A model generated the notes under the pieces. The model ran no database searches and was not told the DNA's origin. It saw only the letters and a list, made by a program, of their open reading frames with translations. Positions 37,101-49,339 of a stretch of DNA of 64,000 nt are shown in pieces. The stretch is taken from positions 1-64,000 of IMG/VR virus record IMGVR_UViG_3300020141_000226. The stretch is one strand, 5' to 3'. The stretch's first letter is position 1; each line of letters opens with the position of its first letter. The stretch comes from a virus. The translations under genes were made by a program, and so were the position numbers.

Positions 37101-40100
37101 TTGCTGAAAGAGTTAGAAACTGGGTCCCAAACTTGTTTTACCGATAACACAGAATTATCAACAAATTTAGGTTGTCCGCTAATTCCTTGTACAAGACCGT
37201 CGTTGGTATCAGCTATCAATGCCCATTGAGATGGAAGATACGGAGATTTAACCCATTCGTATACATCGATCATAGAACCCGGGAATGTGTTATTCCAATT
37301 ATTTTTTCTAAATTCTAACTCGCCCTGTTCGTACCAAACATATTTTACTGCGCTTAAATCCCACCATAATTGTCCAACATGGTCATCAAGCCAGTTAGAA
37401 TTTAAATCTACTACAACTCCGGATACACCAATAGAATGAACTGCTGGATCGTATGCTGATTTATATTTTAATTCTTGGTCAGCAACTCCGGAAATCTTGC
37501 CTTTAATAGGGTCAATAATTTCTAAGTATTCAACTACTTCTTCGTTATCTACATTGATAGTTCTAACTGTTCTTAAAGTAGATAGATCAACTAATGGATC
37601 TTGAGACCTCTTTAATTGCCAACTGTTTAATACATCGGTTTTGCTATCAAAGAAATAGATAGACCCTGATTGAACTCCATCGTAAGTTTGTCCGGGCGCT
37701 CCTACAATAATAGATGATCCGCTAGCAAACATGCTTCGACCATATACCTGATTTGATCTCACTCTGCTATCGTATAGGTTTTCAGCATAAACATATTTGT
37801 TATTCATTCTAACAAAAGTAAACACTGCTCCGGAATTTTTAACAGTTGAGAAAAATTGTGTTGTATCAGAATCAAAACTTGTTACTTGGTCTCTCTTAGT
37901 ACTATTAGAATCTAATACATATTTTTGTCCGGCAAGTTGTTTTTGGTAACCGTCAAATGTAACAAAAGGTTTATGTCCAGATCCTACACATGATACAATT
38001 AAAGTTTTATCGTCCGACGATAAGTCCATATTTGTACCAAGGTCATAGCCGTTATTAGTAAACGGATTATCTATTACTTGAGACAATGAATAAGATTCAG
38101 TTACAGAATTAAAATTGTAGATAAAAATCTTTCCAACTTTGGAAATTTTATCTGATGCTCTAGGAGCAGAAATAAACAAATACTCGCCGCCTTGACTCAT
38201 TAATACTTTAAATCCAAAATTATCTCCAGGATTAACCAATGAAGAAATTGCGGAATCGTCAATAGATATTGTTTGTGTACAAGAGTATGTTATAGTGTTA
38301 GTGCTGTTATAATCAAAAACTTTTCCTGCGCCAACTGCGCCAACGGCTATTCTCGATCCAGAATTGGTACCGCCGATACTATTTCCAAACTTGCTTCTTG
38401 CTGTTAAACTTATTGGAGGTTGTAGTCTACAGTTTGTAACAGATACCCCAGAATCAACAATTGAAGTTAAAGAGCTAACATTGATCTTAGTATAATGTAC
38501 GGCGCCCACACCGTCTTGTTCAGGACTTGATACAAATAAAATCTTTTGAGAAGATGTAATATTACCTAAGAAAATTTCCGATCCAAAACGTGCTCCTGCC
38601 TGCGGCTGTGGACTAGCTAGAGCAATTCTAGCAGGAGAGCTGGCCTCTTCAAAATTAATTCTTGTTAATGTAATAAATCCCTGTTCTATATAGTTATTAG
38701 GAGGAAAATATAAACTTGAAGACGACACTGGACTGAATTTGTTTGCTGATAGAGAATATCGAACACCAGATGCTAGTGGAGCTCCGGCAATGATAATATC
38801 ATTGTCGCTGTCAAATTTCATTACTGATCCAAAGCTAGAAACATTTGTTCCTGTAAAATAAGTTTGGATACTTGTTACATTAGGTAAAATATTTCCTGTG
38901 TATGTTAAATCACTGACACCTGGACCTGTTTTTCTATATGTATAAATTCTTCCTGCTGTTTGAGATACAGGAGAAAGATAATTTGGAGAACTAATAGCAA
39001 TATGAGTTCCTTGGGAATTTCCTGTTATAGCATATCCAAATCTTTGATTACTAGTCAACTCATACTCATTATAAGGAGACTCAAACTTATCAATTAAAAA
39101 ATTATCTATCTTTTCATAAACTGCCCACTTAGACTCATCAGAGGTAATATCTGTATTATCAATCCAAACTTTTTCTCCGGTTTCAAATCTGTGAAGTGTA
39201 GGCAAGTCTGCCAAATCGTCAAAGGTTTCAAATCTAGAACTTATAAATTTAAAAATTAATCCAATAGCAGGACTAAATGGTATTGTTAAATCGGATAGAA
39301 CAGAACTAACAATAATTTGATTTAATTCAGGAACAGCTTCAACAGTGTATATTCCATCAACTTGAGAATCAAACTGACTTACGCTTATTAGGTCACCGGT
39401 TCTTAAACCATGGAAATAGTCTGTGGTTAATAACAGAGATACGCCGGGAATATAAATTGCAGCATCTATAACTGTTGTTTCAATTTGTGAATATCTAGTA
39501 ACGTCCCAGTCACCGTTTGAATTAAATCCAATCCATACTGTATCGCCATCCCTGATTCCACGATTGTTGGCAACGTCTAATAAACTATTTTTGTTAAACG
39601 CAGTCGCGGTTACATCGTCTAATCTCACATACCCTGCCGTAGGCAATAATGTACCGCTAGATGCTAATGAATTAGATGTAACAAACGGATTGTTATCATA
39701 GTTATCAGGTTTAATAACAACCTGACTAGGTGTTCTGTAATTTATAAACTCGTTAGGTTCAACTGGAGGAATATCAACAAATTTAACAATTTGTGGATTT
39801 TCTTTAAATTTAGTTTCGTCTAAATTAAATTCAAGAGTCTGGCTTGTTGGAAAAGATCCATACTCTCCAATTCTTACTGCCCAATTTTCATAGAAGTCAA
39901 TGTAACTTCCTTGAGAAACAATACTTGCTTTTCCTAGTTTATCAATAGTATTTTTAGTACCTTTTTCTTTGATAAACCCTTGATAAAATTTGTACTGGGC
40001 AATAGAATCAACAAATATGTTGTCAAGGTATTGTCGAGGACTATATCCAGTTAAATGCTGTGATAGTTGTTGTTGAGAAATATCAAAATTATCTATATCT

Positions 40101-43100
40101 AAACTATAAAAATCTTCAAACTGATTGATCTTATAATCAAAATTAGGCAACAACTGGGCAACGGGTTTTTCTCCTAGTACACTCCAATTATTATAGTTAA
40201 AGTTTTCAGTCCCAACTAACTTTATATTGGCAACATAGTAATTGCCGGAAAAGAATACTACATCGCCGACAGAATAATCTTTGTATCTTTCCCAAGAAGA
40301 AATATTTGCTTCATCATATATAAACCCGGGACTAAAGATATCTCCGTTCCAGTTATCTGTAACAAAGCCTAACAGTTTAATTCTTCGTTGTCTATATCCT
40401 GTTTCGATATCGTAAATGATATCATTAAATTGTGTACTGTTATCAAGAACAATAGTATGTTCCTTTTGTACCAAATTTAATCTTACAAAATAAATTCCAT
40501 CAGTTGTGTTGGTTGTTGTAAGTTTGAACAAACTTTCATCTCTTACTGTGGAGATATTTTTAACCGGTAGTGCAGCACCGTCTGCTTTTAGTATACTGTA
40601 CTCGTAAAAAATATTAGTCAAATCATCAACGACGGCAACACTACTGCTAAATTTTAGTATAGAAGCAAACGGGCTTAGTGTGATAACACTGCCTACTGCC
40701 CAATTTTGTGTGGCCCAATAAATGGCTTCTTTTGAAGTAAATGTCCAATCTAATAATTCGCCTAACTCAGAATTATATTCATCAAAAATTAATCCTTGGG
40801 TTTCTAACCAATGTCCGTATCCAATTAAGACTGAATATAGATCTGAGATATTTTCGTATTCAGTCCCATAAGGAATTTCTATAGTGGTTTTTTCCCAACG
40901 ACTTGGAATTTGTATAGTAACTCCTCCCTTTGTAGGAATTGAGACTAATTTTTGAAAGTTTGCTGTATTAAAAGAAGTACCGGCATTATGACTTATTGTA
41001 CATCTGTAAAATAAATTTTGATATTTTACAATTTGTCCTTGCTTATAAAATTTATATCCGTCATTGGTACTAATGGAAGTTGTATCAAATCCCGACATTG
41101 GATTAAAGGAAGACGGTGTCCATTCAACGTATGTTTCACTTTTTCCGCCGATAGTAATCGCAGGATCAACAGAAGAAAAGACAGGCATTAGGCAAGTAAA
41201 GTAAGGATCTTTAGTATCGTATCCTCTAATTGAATATCCTTTATTTGTTTTCTGTACGATTACTCCGCTTACACCTAAACTCTTAATAGGACTGCTCTTA
41301 TCTAAGAAAACTTCATAGTCTTCGTTAGATAGAGATACTCCAGGATTACTAGAATTAGGGTTAACAGAATCAATTATGATTTTAAACTTATCTTTATTAA
41401 TAAAGCCGCCTGCTTTATAGCTTAATCTAGATGTCAATAAGGCAATTTCATTTTTTAATTTAGTGATGTAATCTTTATTTCGTTGCTTTCCGGCTTCAAT
41501 TAAGAATACGCTGTAACCTGCAGATAAAATTGTTGAATCGTCAACTACATCTTGATATATTTTTAATACATCAAAACTGATATAATCATTAAAGTCTCCG
41601 TAGACATAATGTCCTGCCGGGCTTAATTTCATTCGACTGGTGTCAAATAACAGTGAGCTGTAGCTAGCAGGATGCGTCAATGCTGATAAGATTTGTAAAG
41701 CGAATGGATAGTTACTGCTACGTCTCCAGGCCGTTTCAACTGGTCCCATATCACCAAATGCCCAATTACTATCTAAATCTAAGAAATTAAGATTAGTAGC
41801 AATATTAGCTGCATTTGGCATCAACAATTCGCCGCTGTCGTTTACAGGAATAATGGACGATAGGCCTGGTCGAGAATAAAATTTGTTAGTTTTAATACCG
41901 GCAGGATCTCTTATTACACCATTCTCAAGGTCATCCCAAAGTATTTCATTACCCCTGGTATATGGAGCAACTCCATATACTGCGTCCCACCATTTTGGCT
42001 TAATTGGTAAGCCTAACATTTCCCAAGGGTTGGTATGAGGTCTATCTGTATCAAAGAAATATTTGTAAATTGCTCTCCAATTACCAGGCAATGGTAATTT
42101 AGTTACAAGATCTTTACCTGATCTAAAATTCCAAGTTTTGGGACTATCACCCGTTGTTGTATTATCAGAATAATTAAATCCGTAAAAAGAATCCCATTTT
42201 AAAAATTCTCTTGAAAGAATATTATTAATTTCTGTAGGAGTATAATCGTTAGATCTAAATGCTCCAGGTCTCACAGAATCAATGTTTACTAACTCCGGAT
42301 TGTAGTTTGTTTTAATATTATTAAATACACGCTTTTCGTATTCTAAAATTATGTCATCTCGATCATCGCCGTAGGCAAGCATAATACTGCCGTCGTGCCC
42401 TTCGATGACCCGTTGAGGAGTATCGGCATACGTGTCGTCTAGATAAATCCTAGGAGCAAATTTTGGATACAGACCTAATTTAGAAGGAGTCGGTGGAACA
42501 AAACATCCTTGAGTATCAGGATAATCATCAATCCTAATTGTATCTCCTTTAGATAATGATATGTTAATATGAACAGACGAATCGTATAAATCAAATTCGT
42601 AATCTATTCCTGCTAATAATTGATTAATTTTTCCGGAGGCAGTAATCTGATAAACAATAACAGCTCGGGTAGATACATCAGTTAACTTAAAATTAGAAAG
42701 TAAAGAATATGTTTTATTTCTGCTGTCTGTTACAGGATATTCTCTTGTTACAGCATTAGTACCGTAGCCTAGCATATCGCTTAACGAATAAGGAAATGAT
42801 GTATCCTTATTCACATTCATGTTATAAAGAGCAATATCTAATGCCTGTATAGGCGAGTACTTACCTGCCAATTTAGAAATTTGATCAATTAGACCTAGTT
42901 TAAATTGATTATAATGCTTACTGACTAATCTTGTTGCGGAAATTAAATTAAACTCGTCGTTGGCAATAAAATATCCGGCAAACGCAAGAGGATTTTGATT
43001 AGAAACTAATCGTGTTCCATAAGAAGATAATGTTTTAAGATTTCGAATATTACTCGTTCCGGGAAACGATCCTTTGAAGTCAGGATGTCGATCGACCATC

Positions 43101-45394
43101 GATTTAACGTGATCAGACAGCTCACTTAAAGTAAACTCTGCGATAGGACCGTTTAGAGGATTATTTGTCCAACCAATCGAAGTTTCATAACTTCCTGTAT
43201 CGCTTATAGTTCCCGAAGTTCTAATTTTTAATAAAACAGTACTGCCTGTTGCCAATGAAGATTTAAAAATAACGTAATACCTTCTACCATTAGCATAAAG
43301 AGTATAATCTGTTTGAAGTGTTTTCTTTACGTTGTTAACAAAGACGTCAATTTCTAAATTTTGATATCCAGGATTAGACACAGATGTTATTTCTATATCA
43401 GTAGTACCTTCAGTTATTACCTGATATTGAAGTATAGGAATATCATAAGGTTGCTTATCTGACCAAACATTTATATACGAATAGTTTGATTTAGAAATGT
43501 TTTTCTTTAGGTAACCGGCAGAGACATCAATTTGTTTATTAATAATGAAACTTTGATCTGTCATAAAATAATTTTTAAACAGATAATATCCTTGATTAGC
43601 AATATTTTTATAGCTTAACGGAAATCCTAAAATAGGATCATTGGCACCAGTTCCCATTGAATAACCAAAAACTTTTGATCCAGCAAATAATGTATTATAT
43701 ACAGAAGTATCACTATAGCTTATACCATTGATATCGAAAATATCAAATTTTGGACATTGATTTACTTTTTCTTTTTGCTGAGAATATACCCAAGTTGTAC
43801 CGTTGTACCACCAGTTAGTACCTTTGTATGTTGTCCCTTTAGTAACTGTTACAGAATCTCCCACGCTAGGGGTAACATCTGCTTCTTCCTCTAAATTAAT
43901 CCTAAACTTTCCGTTTAAATTTATAAAATTAACTATAAATGTTTTTCCGTTTACAAAAGAATCGTTATCAGCTGTGAATATAATTCTGTCGCCTTGACCT
44001 AATTCTTGTCCGTCGACGTAATAACCTAGCTGTCCTTCAATGTCAGTGAACACATCCTTGGTAGAGGTATCGACAAATTGTACATTTGGTTTAGATACAC
44101 TTCCATAATTGTATAATTGAAGATCTGATTCAAATTCAATAATTGGCCTTTTTGCTCTGCTTCCTATCGGTAACAGCAAAGGAACACCATTAGCATTAGC
44201 TGACGTAATAAGTACATCTTCGTGGAACCAGCGATTATAACGACTCCAAGCGTTTCTATCTTGACTAGATCTGTTAATGGTTATATAATCTGGCACGGTG
44301 GCAAGAGCACTTTGTTGATCATACCCTAAAGAATCAAACCCGCTATTATCATATCTTTCATCAAATACCGGAGCATATTTTTCTGGATTCGATAAAGAAT
44401 CTATATCAATTAATTTGATTTTATCGCCTACACCTTCTACAATAAATTCTTTGTTAGCATACGTTTCGGGTATAACAGTTCCAACGAATTTAATTTTTAA
44501 TCCATTGGTCAATTCTATTCCGTTAGTAGATGTATAATTTTGTTTTCCTACGATTTCATTTTCAACATCAATGAATGTGTTTTCTTCAATCTTCTTAATA
44601 ACAATTTCGCCGCCGTTGACTGCGTTTTCTTCGGACACAAAATACAAGGTGAACGGTGTTAAATTATTAACAGTTAATGTAACAACTCCTTTTTTAATTC
44701 CGTTGTTTTCAACTGATCGAAATGGTGCTTCCTTGCCTGCCACCCTGGCAGTTTTAATCCAAAATGTTTTATCAGAATTAATATTAAATTTATAGGTAAC
44801 TCCCCTATATAAAGTTATTTGAGGAATAGGCGTAAGACCGTCTGGCGAAAATACAAAATAATTTCCATCAGCAGTATCAGTTACATTGTATGTACTAACA
44901 ACTTCTTTTGTCTTATCAGTTATTACAACTGCATCCGGACCGTTTGGAAGCCAATAGTATTTTTCAAAGTTAATGAACTTATCCCAGTCAATGTGAGGAT
45001 CGTAGGAATAAACTTCAGGGTTAAACAATCTGTTCAATTTTGAAGTATTTGCTCCTTCAAAATTAAGTTGATTTATTACATCATCGTATGACGTTGTTTT
45101 AGTAACTTGTAAGAGCTTGTTAGTTACTACTAATGATGGCTCAACCTGATAATCTTGTCTTAGTTTTAAGTTCGAAGGCAAGTAATTATCAGTACTTGAA
45201 TTAAATGTAGGGGTAATTTTACTACCCACCCATCCGTCAATTCTTTTTAGTTGCGGAGGTTGTATTAACTGATCAAGTGTTCCTGCTAAAAATTTTGAAT
45301 TTTTGTCTGTTCTAAATAAAACAGGCAATAGATTAACAGATTTTCTAGTTGTAGGTTCGTTTTTATCTGATACCTGAGATAAATCTTTAGCCAT
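31160..45394 (-). CDS. Giant structural protein at the baseplate wedge gp7 position
   Basis: 4744 residues in one uninterrupted frame. It follows gp6 immediately, where T4 has gp7 (1032 residues). The N terminus ([20 protein letters not shown], later [20 protein letters not shown]) is of a type seen in giant proteins of marine T4-like phages. Residues ~2119-2590 hold about six FG-GAP-like repeats ([57 protein letters not shown]), a beta-propeller signature. Elsewhere are glycine-rich GSGYTNPP-type repeats and two carbohydrate-module-like stretches (e.g. [20 protein letters not shown]). No membrane segment or signal peptide seen. Probably a very large baseplate or peripheral-fibre component. 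The exact role is inferred. Confidence 0.8.
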   Translation of the reverse strand: MAKDLSQVSDKNEPTTRKSVNLLPVLFRTDKNSKFLAGTLDQLIQPPQLKRIDGWVGSKITPTFNSSTDNYLPSNLKLRQDYQVEPSLVVTNKLLQVTKTTSYDDVINQLNFEGANTSKLNRLFNPEVYSYDPHIDWDKFINFEKYYWLPNGPDAVVITDKTKEVVSTYNVTDTADGNYFVFSPDGLTPIPQITLYRGVTYKFNINSDKTFWIKTARVAGKEAPFRSVENNGIKKGVVTLTVNNLTPFTLYFVSEENAVNGGEIVIKKIEENTFIDVENEIVGKQNYTSTNGIELTNGLKIKFVGTVIPETYANKEFIVEGVGDKIKLIDIDSLSNPEKYAPVFDERYDNSGFDSLGYDQQSALATVPDYITINRSSQDRNAWSRYNRWFHEDVLITSANANGVPLLLPIGSRAKRPIIEFESDLQLYNYGSVSKPNVQFVDTSTKDVFTDIEGQLGYYVDGQELGQGDRIIFTADNDSFVNGKTFIVNFINLNGKFRINLEEEADVTPSVGDSVTVTKGTTYKGTNWWYNGTTWVYSQQKEKVNQCPKFDIFDINGISYSDTSVYNTLFAGSKVFGYSMGTGANDPILGFPLSYKNIANQGYYLFKNYFMTDQSFIINKQIDVSAGYLKKNISKSNYSYINVWSDKQPYDIPILQYQVITEGTTDIEITSVSNPGYQNLEIDVFVNNVKKTLQTDYTLYANGRRYYVIFKSSLATGSTVLLKIRTSGTISDTGSYETSIGWTNNPLNGPIAEFTLSELSDHVKSMVDRHPDFKGSFPGTSNIRNLKTLSSYGTRLVSNQNPLAFAGYFIANDEFNLISATRLVSKHYNQFKLGLIDQISKLAGKYSPIQALDIALYNMNVNKDTSFPYSLSDMLGYGTNAVTREYPVTDSRNKTYSLLSNFKLTDVSTRAVIVYQITASGKINQLLAGIDYEFDLYDSSVHINISLSKGDTIRIDDYPDTQGCFVPPTPSKLGLYPKFAPRIYLDDTYADTPQRVIEGHDGSIMLAYGDDRDDIILEYEKRVFNNIKTNYNPELVNIDSVRPGAFRSNDYTPTEINNILSREFLKWDSFYGFNYSDNTTTGDSPKTWNFRSGKDLVTKLPLPGNWRAIYKYFFDTDRPHTNPWEMLGLPIKPKWWDAVYGVAPYTRGNEILWDDLENGVIRDPAGIKTNKFYSRPGLSSIIPVNDSGELLMPNAANIATNLNFLDLDSNWAFGDMGPVETAWRRSSNYPFALQILSALTHPASYSSLLFDTSRMKLSPAGHYVYGDFNDYISFDVLKIYQDVVDDSTILSAGYSVFLIEAGKQRNKDYITKLKNEIALLTSRLSYKAGGFINKDKFKIIIDSVNPNSSNPGVSLSNEDYEVFLDKSSPIKSLGVSGVIVQKTNKGYSIRGYDTKDPYFTCLMPVFSSVDPAITIGGKSETYVEWTPSSFNPMSGFDTTSISTNDGYKFYKQGQIVKYQNLFYRCTISHNAGTSFNTANFQKLVSIPTKGGVTIQIPSRWEKTTIEIPYGTEYENISDLYSVLIGYGHWLETQGLIFDEYNSELGELLDWTFTSKEAIYWATQNWAVGSVITLSPFASILKFSSSVAVVDDLTNIFYEYSILKADGAALPVKNISTVRDESLFKLTTTNTTDGIYFVRLNLVQKEHTIVLDNSTQFNDIIYDIETGYRQRRIKLLGFVTDNWNGDIFSPGFIYDEANISSWERYKDYSVGDVVFFSGNYYVANIKLVGTENFNYNNWSVLGEKPVAQLLPNFDYKINQFEDFYSLDIDNFDISQQQLSQHLTGYSPRQYLDNIFVDSIAQYKFYQGFIKEKGTKNTIDKLGKASIVSQGSYIDFYENWAVRIGEYGSFPTSQTLEFNLDETKFKENPQIVKFVDIPPVEPNEFINYRTPSQVVIKPDNYDNNPFVTSNSLASSGTLLPTAGYVRLDDVTATAFNKNSLLDVANNRGIRDGDTVWIGFNSNGDWDVTRYSQIETTVIDAAIYIPGVSLLLTTDYFHGLRTGDLISVSQFDSQVDGIYTVEAVPELNQIIVSSVLSDLTIPFSPAIGLIFKFISSRFETFDDLADLPTLHRFETGEKVWIDNTDITSDESKWAVYEKIDNFLIDKFESPYNEYELTSNQRFGYAITGNSQGTHIAISSPNYLSPVSQTAGRIYTYRKTGPGVSDLTYTGNILPNVTSIQTYFTGTNVSSFGSVMKFDSDNDIIIAGAPLASGVRYSLSANKFSPVSSSSLYFPPNNYIEQGFITLTRINFEEASSPARIALASPQPQAGARFGSEIFLGNITSSQKILFVSSPEQDGVGAVHYTKINVSSLTSIVDSGVSVTNCRLQPPISLTARSKFGNSIGGTNSGSRIAVGAVGAGKVFDYNSTNTITYSCTQTISIDDSAISSLVNPGDNFGFKVLMSQGGEYLFISAPRASDKISKVGKIFIYNFNSVTESYSLSQVIDNPFTNNGYDLGTNMDLSSDDKTLIVSCVGSGHKPFVTFDGYQKQLAGQKYVLDSNSTKRDQVTSFDSDTTQFFSTVKNSGAVFTFVRMNNKYVYAENLYDSRVRSNQVYGRSMFASGSSIIVGAPGQTYDGVQSGSIYFFDSKTDVLNSWQLKRSQDPLVDLSTLRTVRTINVDNEEVVEYLEIIDPIKGKISGVADQELKYKSAYDPAVHSIGVSGVVVDLNSNWLDDHVGQLWWDLSAVKYVWYEQGELEFRKNNWNNTFPGSMIDVYEWVKSPYLPSQWALIADTNDGLVQGISGQPKFVDNSVLSVKQVWDPVSNSFSNMYYYWVKNKITIPSGVDRKISAYNVAALIADPKLQGVKFASIISSDALMLTNIQTDISGKSYNLSIDYNTIDSNTNKHTEWLLLQENSPYSFPSDNLVHKMIDSLLGRDSLGNPVPDPSLPSRLKYGTSIRPRQSMFKDRFAAMRVAIEYVNSIFAKTNIVGFYNLDRFNSKDEIPNSILGEYDYSAEDLIERDFILVTRNLKQAKLSCSITNGRITEVAIDDPGYGYGTLNLRSVASNVSSQNWIGPTVKVEGSGSGAIIQTEVNAVGEVVTAYVTHPGSGYITAPSLVVRSYTVIVKSDSTVNGLWSKYVWDYTSKEYQRVYTQSYDTTIYWKYIDWVDPTYDNARDYIATIDEVYQLDVLTDVPAGNYVKIRNGGDGRYQVLRKIVAGQTSGNFNSQYDLIYQERGTVKISDELWTTTSSIYGWDQTAGWDQTYFDQTPGMESENIIIGILEDILIRDLNIYNNRLFFKLVKYALTEQKFIDWAFKTSLIDVINYSGSLDQRPSYKLNNESYYQDYINETKPYHTKIRNFTSNYTATEITKSVTSDFDLPAIYNTSLKQFTPITFGSPYLTQYPWKSWADNYGYYVDSFEIFDGGSGYTNPPIVEIEPQPGDTGAGAKATAYIALGKVSQIIVTNPGSGYTATPIFNLRGGGPTDLTPAKVSIRMSNNKIRTTGIHLKFDRVSGYNEVTSKTGSDSYVSTGQTNKFKLSWAPNPDKNFITVRVNGLKILSGDYSIEQTTKKYKGYTKKLGYLVLESVPNQGYLIQIEYRKDLSLYHAVDRIRDYYEPTDGMPGNTATLLMSGLEYPGVTIEGIPLGTSQGFDTLPFGSNNWDDFIPEDGLYEVKGPKVTAQVVASNSISSPTEMYFNISANSDIKLVQVGATLSTGVAVVTSSTYDRTNFSRWKINLNTSTSITVGSSLHFVNPNPLVYTLPYVPGSGQRVNIYAYWDNNAVRLDGDNGTTSTFVGNGYINTISLAKIYDSTATIAFRLETSDGSAPVVDPDFDTYISGGGYYTDFNGQLQLTRADDLEDIALDGDKFVSTTNSYGPEENLPGKVSDTLGINVFTYNSSTAALVVNKKYITDGQTVRFAIGATPPNSTSVEAILDGRLLTYGTDYTIDYSTNELVLLDDPELLIIGPYFSTAPATALGAVGTAIASTAGDDTSTGPYSLGFEWNMFGTKFTELHVGTNGYVTFGGGDSSYTPLQLGHLAFPAIYIEYCDLWQGYGTGNNNTTPLATGEIPGLFFDQGIVGNFNYWRLRFQGTHYNRRTNTPTVPAYQYELVLYSDGTNQYIEIIYENTWRNANFNGDLGFITGVALGRNGTIRGAGIEVDWNTIQDNTSHVFYSTANGGNWKYAGKGSFDPFKNQTPLPQILSITTMNVGGQYLLSHEVTTVTALTGKNNFEFLARKTDVKSSYITVNGVKRSDYTIFGTGRAKVKFTTDLSLGDIVQVWLFAGTDKAYSEINEQVISASSGTVTFTLTQPPGNIAPLHNQLIVEKDGIRLLPPDTVYYIAKNGQRRFSFEEHIDYPQGLPDKMHLEVYVNGKRRPFSQTLRLRQDDNLIEFNKNAISDGDAIAVSFLWNHDYTVIDTKLNFTNRVNVASSSTIKVTTFTNHDNSLFRRERFKGTGSGQFKLTRPVLSIEYVWVEVNGIPLVRDFDYKLDRDLKTVILKDTYHLESTDSVVIMSVTDQVNSSLIGYRMFQDNIGRTHYKRLSQYYSTRLATDLLATDTTITVEDAEALSQPDQSRYRPGVILIDGERIEFMGISGNKLIQIRRGTLGTGIKSVHKESSLVIDQGVVQTIPVTQKQTVWQTTASFWAVYDNSSVGTSTYSVSKISGLSYNEIDVYYQGRRLRKPETVFTVTDTTVAYDSDELNSNAQLSNVTKLPEFSITGTNTLILDFLPIVNSEIKVISKTVNQVGFEFSDLHKRSVEQINFLLEMPSFVPDKYYYGQNVDTDQYIVLEVGDTLDSETGDPLIGQ

Positions 45395-48300
45395 TAATAT
45401 ACTCCTACTGTGCTGTTAATAATTGTTGATGTGGTTTTAATTTGACTTGAAGTAATTGCATCTATAATTTCTATATCGTCAACCGAGGCACCGTTAATAA
45501 AAATTTCGTTGTTTTGACAAGCAATCTCATACAGACTACCAAACGAAACATCAGATTTTGGTACTACAATAAAGTTAGTAATATCCGGTGTTAAAAGATT
45601 CATAACGTAAGTAGCCAATTCGCTAAAATAAAAAGTTTGACCAAACTCCCAATTTTCTAACGAAAAGAAACCTTCAATTGCTGAAAGAATTTTAGTTTTC
45701 AATTCATTTTCTGTTGTTGATCTTGTGCTGTTCTTAACTGCTTTAAATGTTGCTTGTAAATTGATATTGGCCTGAGGACCAAATAACACTTTGTATTTTA
45801 CTGGTTGATAAACTATCTGATCACTAATCGCTTTAATTGGTTCTAGCACCGATGAGTAATTTTCTTCTAAAGATGAACTAGTAGGAGCCAGAGGTTCTAT
45901 TCCCGAATTAGTTACTAGCCAGTTTCTATAAGATATATCATACGAGCTAGTAAGAACATAAACGTCAATAAGATTAGTTTTACTTGGGTCTAATCGTCTG
46001 TCATCTCCACTATTGTGTCTATAGTGAAATTTTAAATCTTTTCTTCCTGCTTTTGCAAAATAAGCAGGCGCCAATGTAAACGGAATTTCAGTTGAAGTAG
46101 AGTAGCTAACAACAACATCGACTAAGGGATCATATAGATAAAATAATTGCCCCTCTTCTCTTATATTAGAATCATCGGGTATATCTCCCTGTGTTGGATA
46201 AGCTAAAATGTAATCATCAGTTACGTTGTATGTAAGTTCGTCTGCTGATCTTTTAAAATACACAAACTTGTCTTTAAAAGTTGTAAAAGCGTTTATCGAT
46301 CCAGGTTGAACAATTTCAGAAAATGCATCTGGATTATCAATTTGACTATCATTAAACTGATCTAAAAATGAAACTACAACTTTCTTAGGTTCAACATATC
46401 CATCAGATTCAATAACATTGCTATCAATTTGCCAGCCGTAATCGACAATCAAAGATGTTGATGTTGTTGGACTTGAATTAATTCCCAACACAGTTATTTG
46501 ATCTTTGATAACTGTATTAGTTTCAAAATCATAATTTCTTGAAGTTTTATCAAAGAAGAACGCGGTTTCTTTTTCGCTTTCAAAAATGTAATCTGTAATT
46601 CTATATCTTACCTGATAGTTGATTCCGTCCCAAATAAAAGCAACCATCCAGCTTGAGTCTAGACTAGTATTAGTTGTATCTTTCTGATATGCTAGACTAA
46701 AAGGACTAGTTAAATTTAAATCTGTATCGTTGATCAAATACCAAGATCTTGTATCTTCGGCAAAACTTAATCCAAAATTTCTTTTAGAAAGACTAAGGTT
46801 TACCATGTCTGTCTTTAAAGCATAGCTAAGGTTTGTATCAAATGTAGGTATAACCTGTTCAGCATAACACCCGTCAGGGACTATTTGAGTTAATGTTACT
46901 GGACCGGTTCCATCCGGTAGGGCTCCGTTTCCGTTGTATGAACCATCTCCAATAACCAATGTTGTTTTTACCCACTTAACTGTCCGTGTTGTAGAATCGG
47001 CTTTAGATGCAGAGATTAGTTTTCCGTTTTTAGAAAATACAAAACCTGGGGCAGGAATAAATTTTATAAGGGCACCGGCGGTTACATAGGTAAGATTTCC
47101 GGACGAGAAAGAACCTGTTTGTAAAGGATTTCCCAACGTGTCTGTAAAGTACCCTGTGGTTTGATTTGTAGATTTAGTAACTTGTTTCCATAAGGTACTC
47201 GGATCTGTTAGTAGCGGTCTAGGCCAATTATTCAAATAAAAGTTTCGAGTACTTGTAGACTCTAATATTGGAATTAGTCGATTAATTAAAACAGAATAAA
47301 TCTCGTTCTTTGTTGTAAAAGAAAAACTAAAAGTCTGTGTTTTATCGTCTTGATAGATAAGTCCATCGTTTCCAAATATGTTTGTACTGGAATATTTTCC
47401 GCTAACATCACTTAGCTCGTAGTACTTAGAAATACCACTTGAAATCCTGTTAACACTTTTAACTTTTAAAATGTCTGAGCCAGCTGTTAAAGGAGCAATA
47501 TTATAATCCTCAGCAGTAATCATACGATTCTGTGTATAGTATGCCTGGGGGGCTTTAGTTTTAATATTAGTATTACTTTCGGGACCTTCGCTATTTGTAA
47601 CAGTATATTGTAGACTAAATGTTAAAGTTAAAGTTTGTTGCTGTCCAGACTTGGTGTAATATGGAATATTAATTTGTACGCCGTTAACATTTTCCGGCTT
47701 GATTGAATACTTCAAGCCGTTGCTTTGTCTGTAAAATAATCTAAATTGTCCTTTAGGCAAATTTCCAAATGTGCCGTCGGCAAAATTTAAATCAATTTGA
47801 TCGTTTTCTCTAGTGGTAACTGCAAAAATATTTCTTTGAGAATTACTTAGACTATTATAAATGATGTTGTTACCGGATAGGGCACTTACCTTGGTCCAAT
47901 TATTTAAAAAAGCACCGTCGCCACTAAGTTGCCATAACCACACATCGTCGTTGTTGACATTAGTGGCATTAATTCCCACAATCTCATTAGCAACCGGAGA
48001 GTCGACACCAAATCCAGTTAAGTTCAGTGTACCCTGTTTAAAGTGAACAAAGAAACCAGTGTTAGCACTGGAACTACCCTTTGAATCGTTTTGAAAGATA
48101 AATCTAAATTGATCAGCTGGCTTTGGAGTAGTTTCGTAAACATAATTCTGTCCAGAAAAAGTACACCCAACTATTTCAAATGGCATAGTGATGCCGCCGA
48201 TATTTTTTGTAAAGGTATAGGCAGGCACATCTAAATTAGCAGAATTAATTGTATACTGCTCAGTTGGTATTCCGTTAATAACTTTTCTATCATCTGGGCG

Positions 48301-48810
48301 GCCAAACGTTGTAGTAGACGGCATAGCAGAATTTAGGATGGTGACAAACTGCTGATACCAATTTAGATTACTTACATCGTTCCATCCGATAACAGAATTA
48401 GCTAAGTTACTGCCGTTGGCATCAAACACGTTATCTGTTGTAGAAATAGCGGTAAGTTTTAAGAATCCGCTAGCTGGAGTATTTCTTTTAGCGTTATAGT
48501 TGATTAACTGTGCTAGACGTAAAATGCTGTCGCGGCGCTGTGCGGTTTCTAGGAAGTTTTCACGGGCATTCAAGTCAACCCGGAAACTTAAATTTTGACC
48601 CAAGTATGCGATAAGATCGATAAGAGCAACATACTCACTTGACTCAATATAGTCGTTGAAATCTTCCGGATACTTTTCACGGAGGTAGGCAATCATTGTC
48701 CTACGTAGGGTTTCAAAATCGTAACTCTTAAAATCAGAGTTCTTGAAGGATTGGTAAACTTTTTTCCAATCCTCTGCTACCAATAATTTAGAGTTTGTTG
48801 AAGGTATCAT
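45394..48810 (-). CDS. gp6: Baseplate wedge protein (T4 gp6-like)
   Basis: 1138 residues. The N-terminal ~120 residues are characteristic of gp6: FKSYDFETLRRTMIAYLREK, YVALIDLIAYLGQNLSFRVD, LNARENFLETAQRRDSILRL, LINYNAKRNTPASG. T4 gp6 has 660 residues, so this form is much longer, with the extra length in the middle. gp6 dimers form the inner ring of the baseplate with gp7, gp25 and gp53. Start overlaps nothing upstream, and an AATAAATA late-type motif lies on the minus strand at 48835-48842. Its end abuts the giant protein (shared base 45394). Confidence 0.9.
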   Translation of the reverse strand: MIPSTNSKLLVAEDWKKVYQSFKNSDFKSYDFETLRRTMIAYLREKYPEDFNDYIESSEYVALIDLIAYLGQNLSFRVDLNARENFLETAQRRDSILRLAQLINYNAKRNTPASGFLKLTAISTTDNVFDANGSNLANSVIGWNDVSNLNWYQQFVTILNSAMPSTTTFGRPDDRKVINGIPTEQYTINSANLDVPAYTFTKNIGGITMPFEIVGCTFSGQNYVYETTPKPADQFRFIFQNDSKGSSSANTGFFVHFKQGTLNLTGFGVDSPVANEIVGINATNVNNDDVWLWQLSGDGAFLNNWTKVSALSGNNIIYNSLSNSQRNIFAVTTRENDQIDLNFADGTFGNLPKGQFRLFYRQSNGLKYSIKPENVNGVQINIPYYTKSGQQQTLTLTFSLQYTVTNSEGPESNTNIKTKAPQAYYTQNRMITAEDYNIAPLTAGSDILKVKSVNRISSGISKYYELSDVSGKYSSTNIFGNDGLIYQDDKTQTFSFSFTTKNEIYSVLINRLIPILESTSTRNFYLNNWPRPLLTDPSTLWKQVTKSTNQTTGYFTDTLGNPLQTGSFSSGNLTYVTAGALIKFIPAPGFVFSKNGKLISASKADSTTRTVKWVKTTLVIGDGSYNGNGALPDGTGPVTLTQIVPDGCYAEQVIPTFDTNLSYALKTDMVNLSLSKRNFGLSFAEDTRSWYLINDTDLNLTSPFSLAYQKDTTNTSLDSSWMVAFIWDGINYQVRYRITDYIFESEKETAFFFDKTSRNYDFETNTVIKDQITVLGINSSPTTSTSLIVDYGWQIDSNVIESDGYVEPKKVVVSFLDQFNDSQIDNPDAFSEIVQPGSINAFTTFKDKFVYFKRSADELTYNVTDDYILAYPTQGDIPDDSNIREEGQLFYLYDPLVDVVVSYSTSTEIPFTLAPAYFAKAGRKDLKFHYRHNSGDDRRLDPSKTNLIDVYVLTSSYDISYRNWLVTNSGIEPLAPTSSSLEENYSSVLEPIKAISDQIVYQPVKYKVLFGPQANINLQATFKAVKNSTRSTTENELKTKILSAIEGFFSLENWEFGQTFYFSELATYVMNLLTPDITNFIVVPKSDVSFGSLYEIACQNNEIFINGASVDDIEIIDAITSSQIKTTSTIINSTVGVY

Positions 48811-48834
48811 AGATCATTTTGCCTAGTTATAGCG

Positions 48835-48842
48835 TATTTATT
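48835..48842 (-). promoter_or_regulatory. Late-promoter-like motif before gp6
   Basis: Minus strand AATAAATA, seven of eight to TATAAATA, about 25 bases before the gp6 start and in a true intergenic gap. Suits a gp55-dependent promoter. Confidence 0.5.
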
Positions 48843-48865
48843 AGGTGTATAAACTACCCGGTTTA

Positions 48866-49300
48866 TTAACCAGATAGTCCAACATTCTTGTCAAATTGTA
48901 AAATCATGCTGTCACTCACATCAAGGCCTTTATAGGTAAGAGTAAGTTCAAGCAAGAACCCGTAGTCTTGTTCAACAATATTAACTAATGTAGGTACTAC
49001 TCTAGGCTCTGAGGCTAGAATTCTATCAATATCAGAAGAAATTTGTTGTTTAACTGCAGGAGTTAGTGGTTCGTATATCAAGTCCCATATAACAGATCCA
49101 AAATTAGGATTCATTACACGCTCGCCTTTTCTAGTGTTAAACTGATTAATAAGATCTTGTTTAATAACGTCATGGTCAAATAGCTTAACACTAGTTGAAT
49201 TTTCATCAAGTGTACTAAATCCTTTATAGAACTGACTAGTCTTCTTAGTCGTTACATTCTGTAAATTAGGAGGTGTAATTACAATATTTTTATAGGCCAT
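48866..49300 (-). CDS. gp25: Baseplate wedge protein (T4 gp25-like)
   Basis: 144 residues (T4 gp25 is 132). Family signature: NPNFGSVIWDLIYEPLTPAV followed by DIDRILASEPRV, with ENSTSVKLFDHDVIKQDLIN upstream. gp25 and its relatives (including type VI secretion TssE) hold the sheath initiation site on the wedge. It lies between gp5 and gp6 as in many T4-like phages. A CTAAATA motif precedes it on the minus strand. Confidence 0.93.
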   Translation of the reverse strand: MAYKNIVITPPNLQNVTTKKTSQFYKGFSTLDENSTSVKLFDHDVIKQDLINQFNTRKGERVMNPNFGSVIWDLIYEPLTPAVKQQISSDIDRILASEPRVVPTLVNIVEQDYGFLLELTLTYKGLDVSDSMILQFDKNVGLSG

Positions 49301-49309
49301 AGTAATATT

Positions 49310-49316
49310 TATTTAG
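49310..49316 (-). promoter_or_regulatory. Late-promoter-like motif before gp25
   Basis: Minus strand CCTAAATAAATATT (core CTAAATA) sits 10-16 bases before the gp25 start, in the 39-base gap after gp5. The motif matches the late-core family found at other gaps in this window. Confidence 0.5.
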
Positions 49317-49339
49317 GTTTAATATCCATGATTTTGCCG

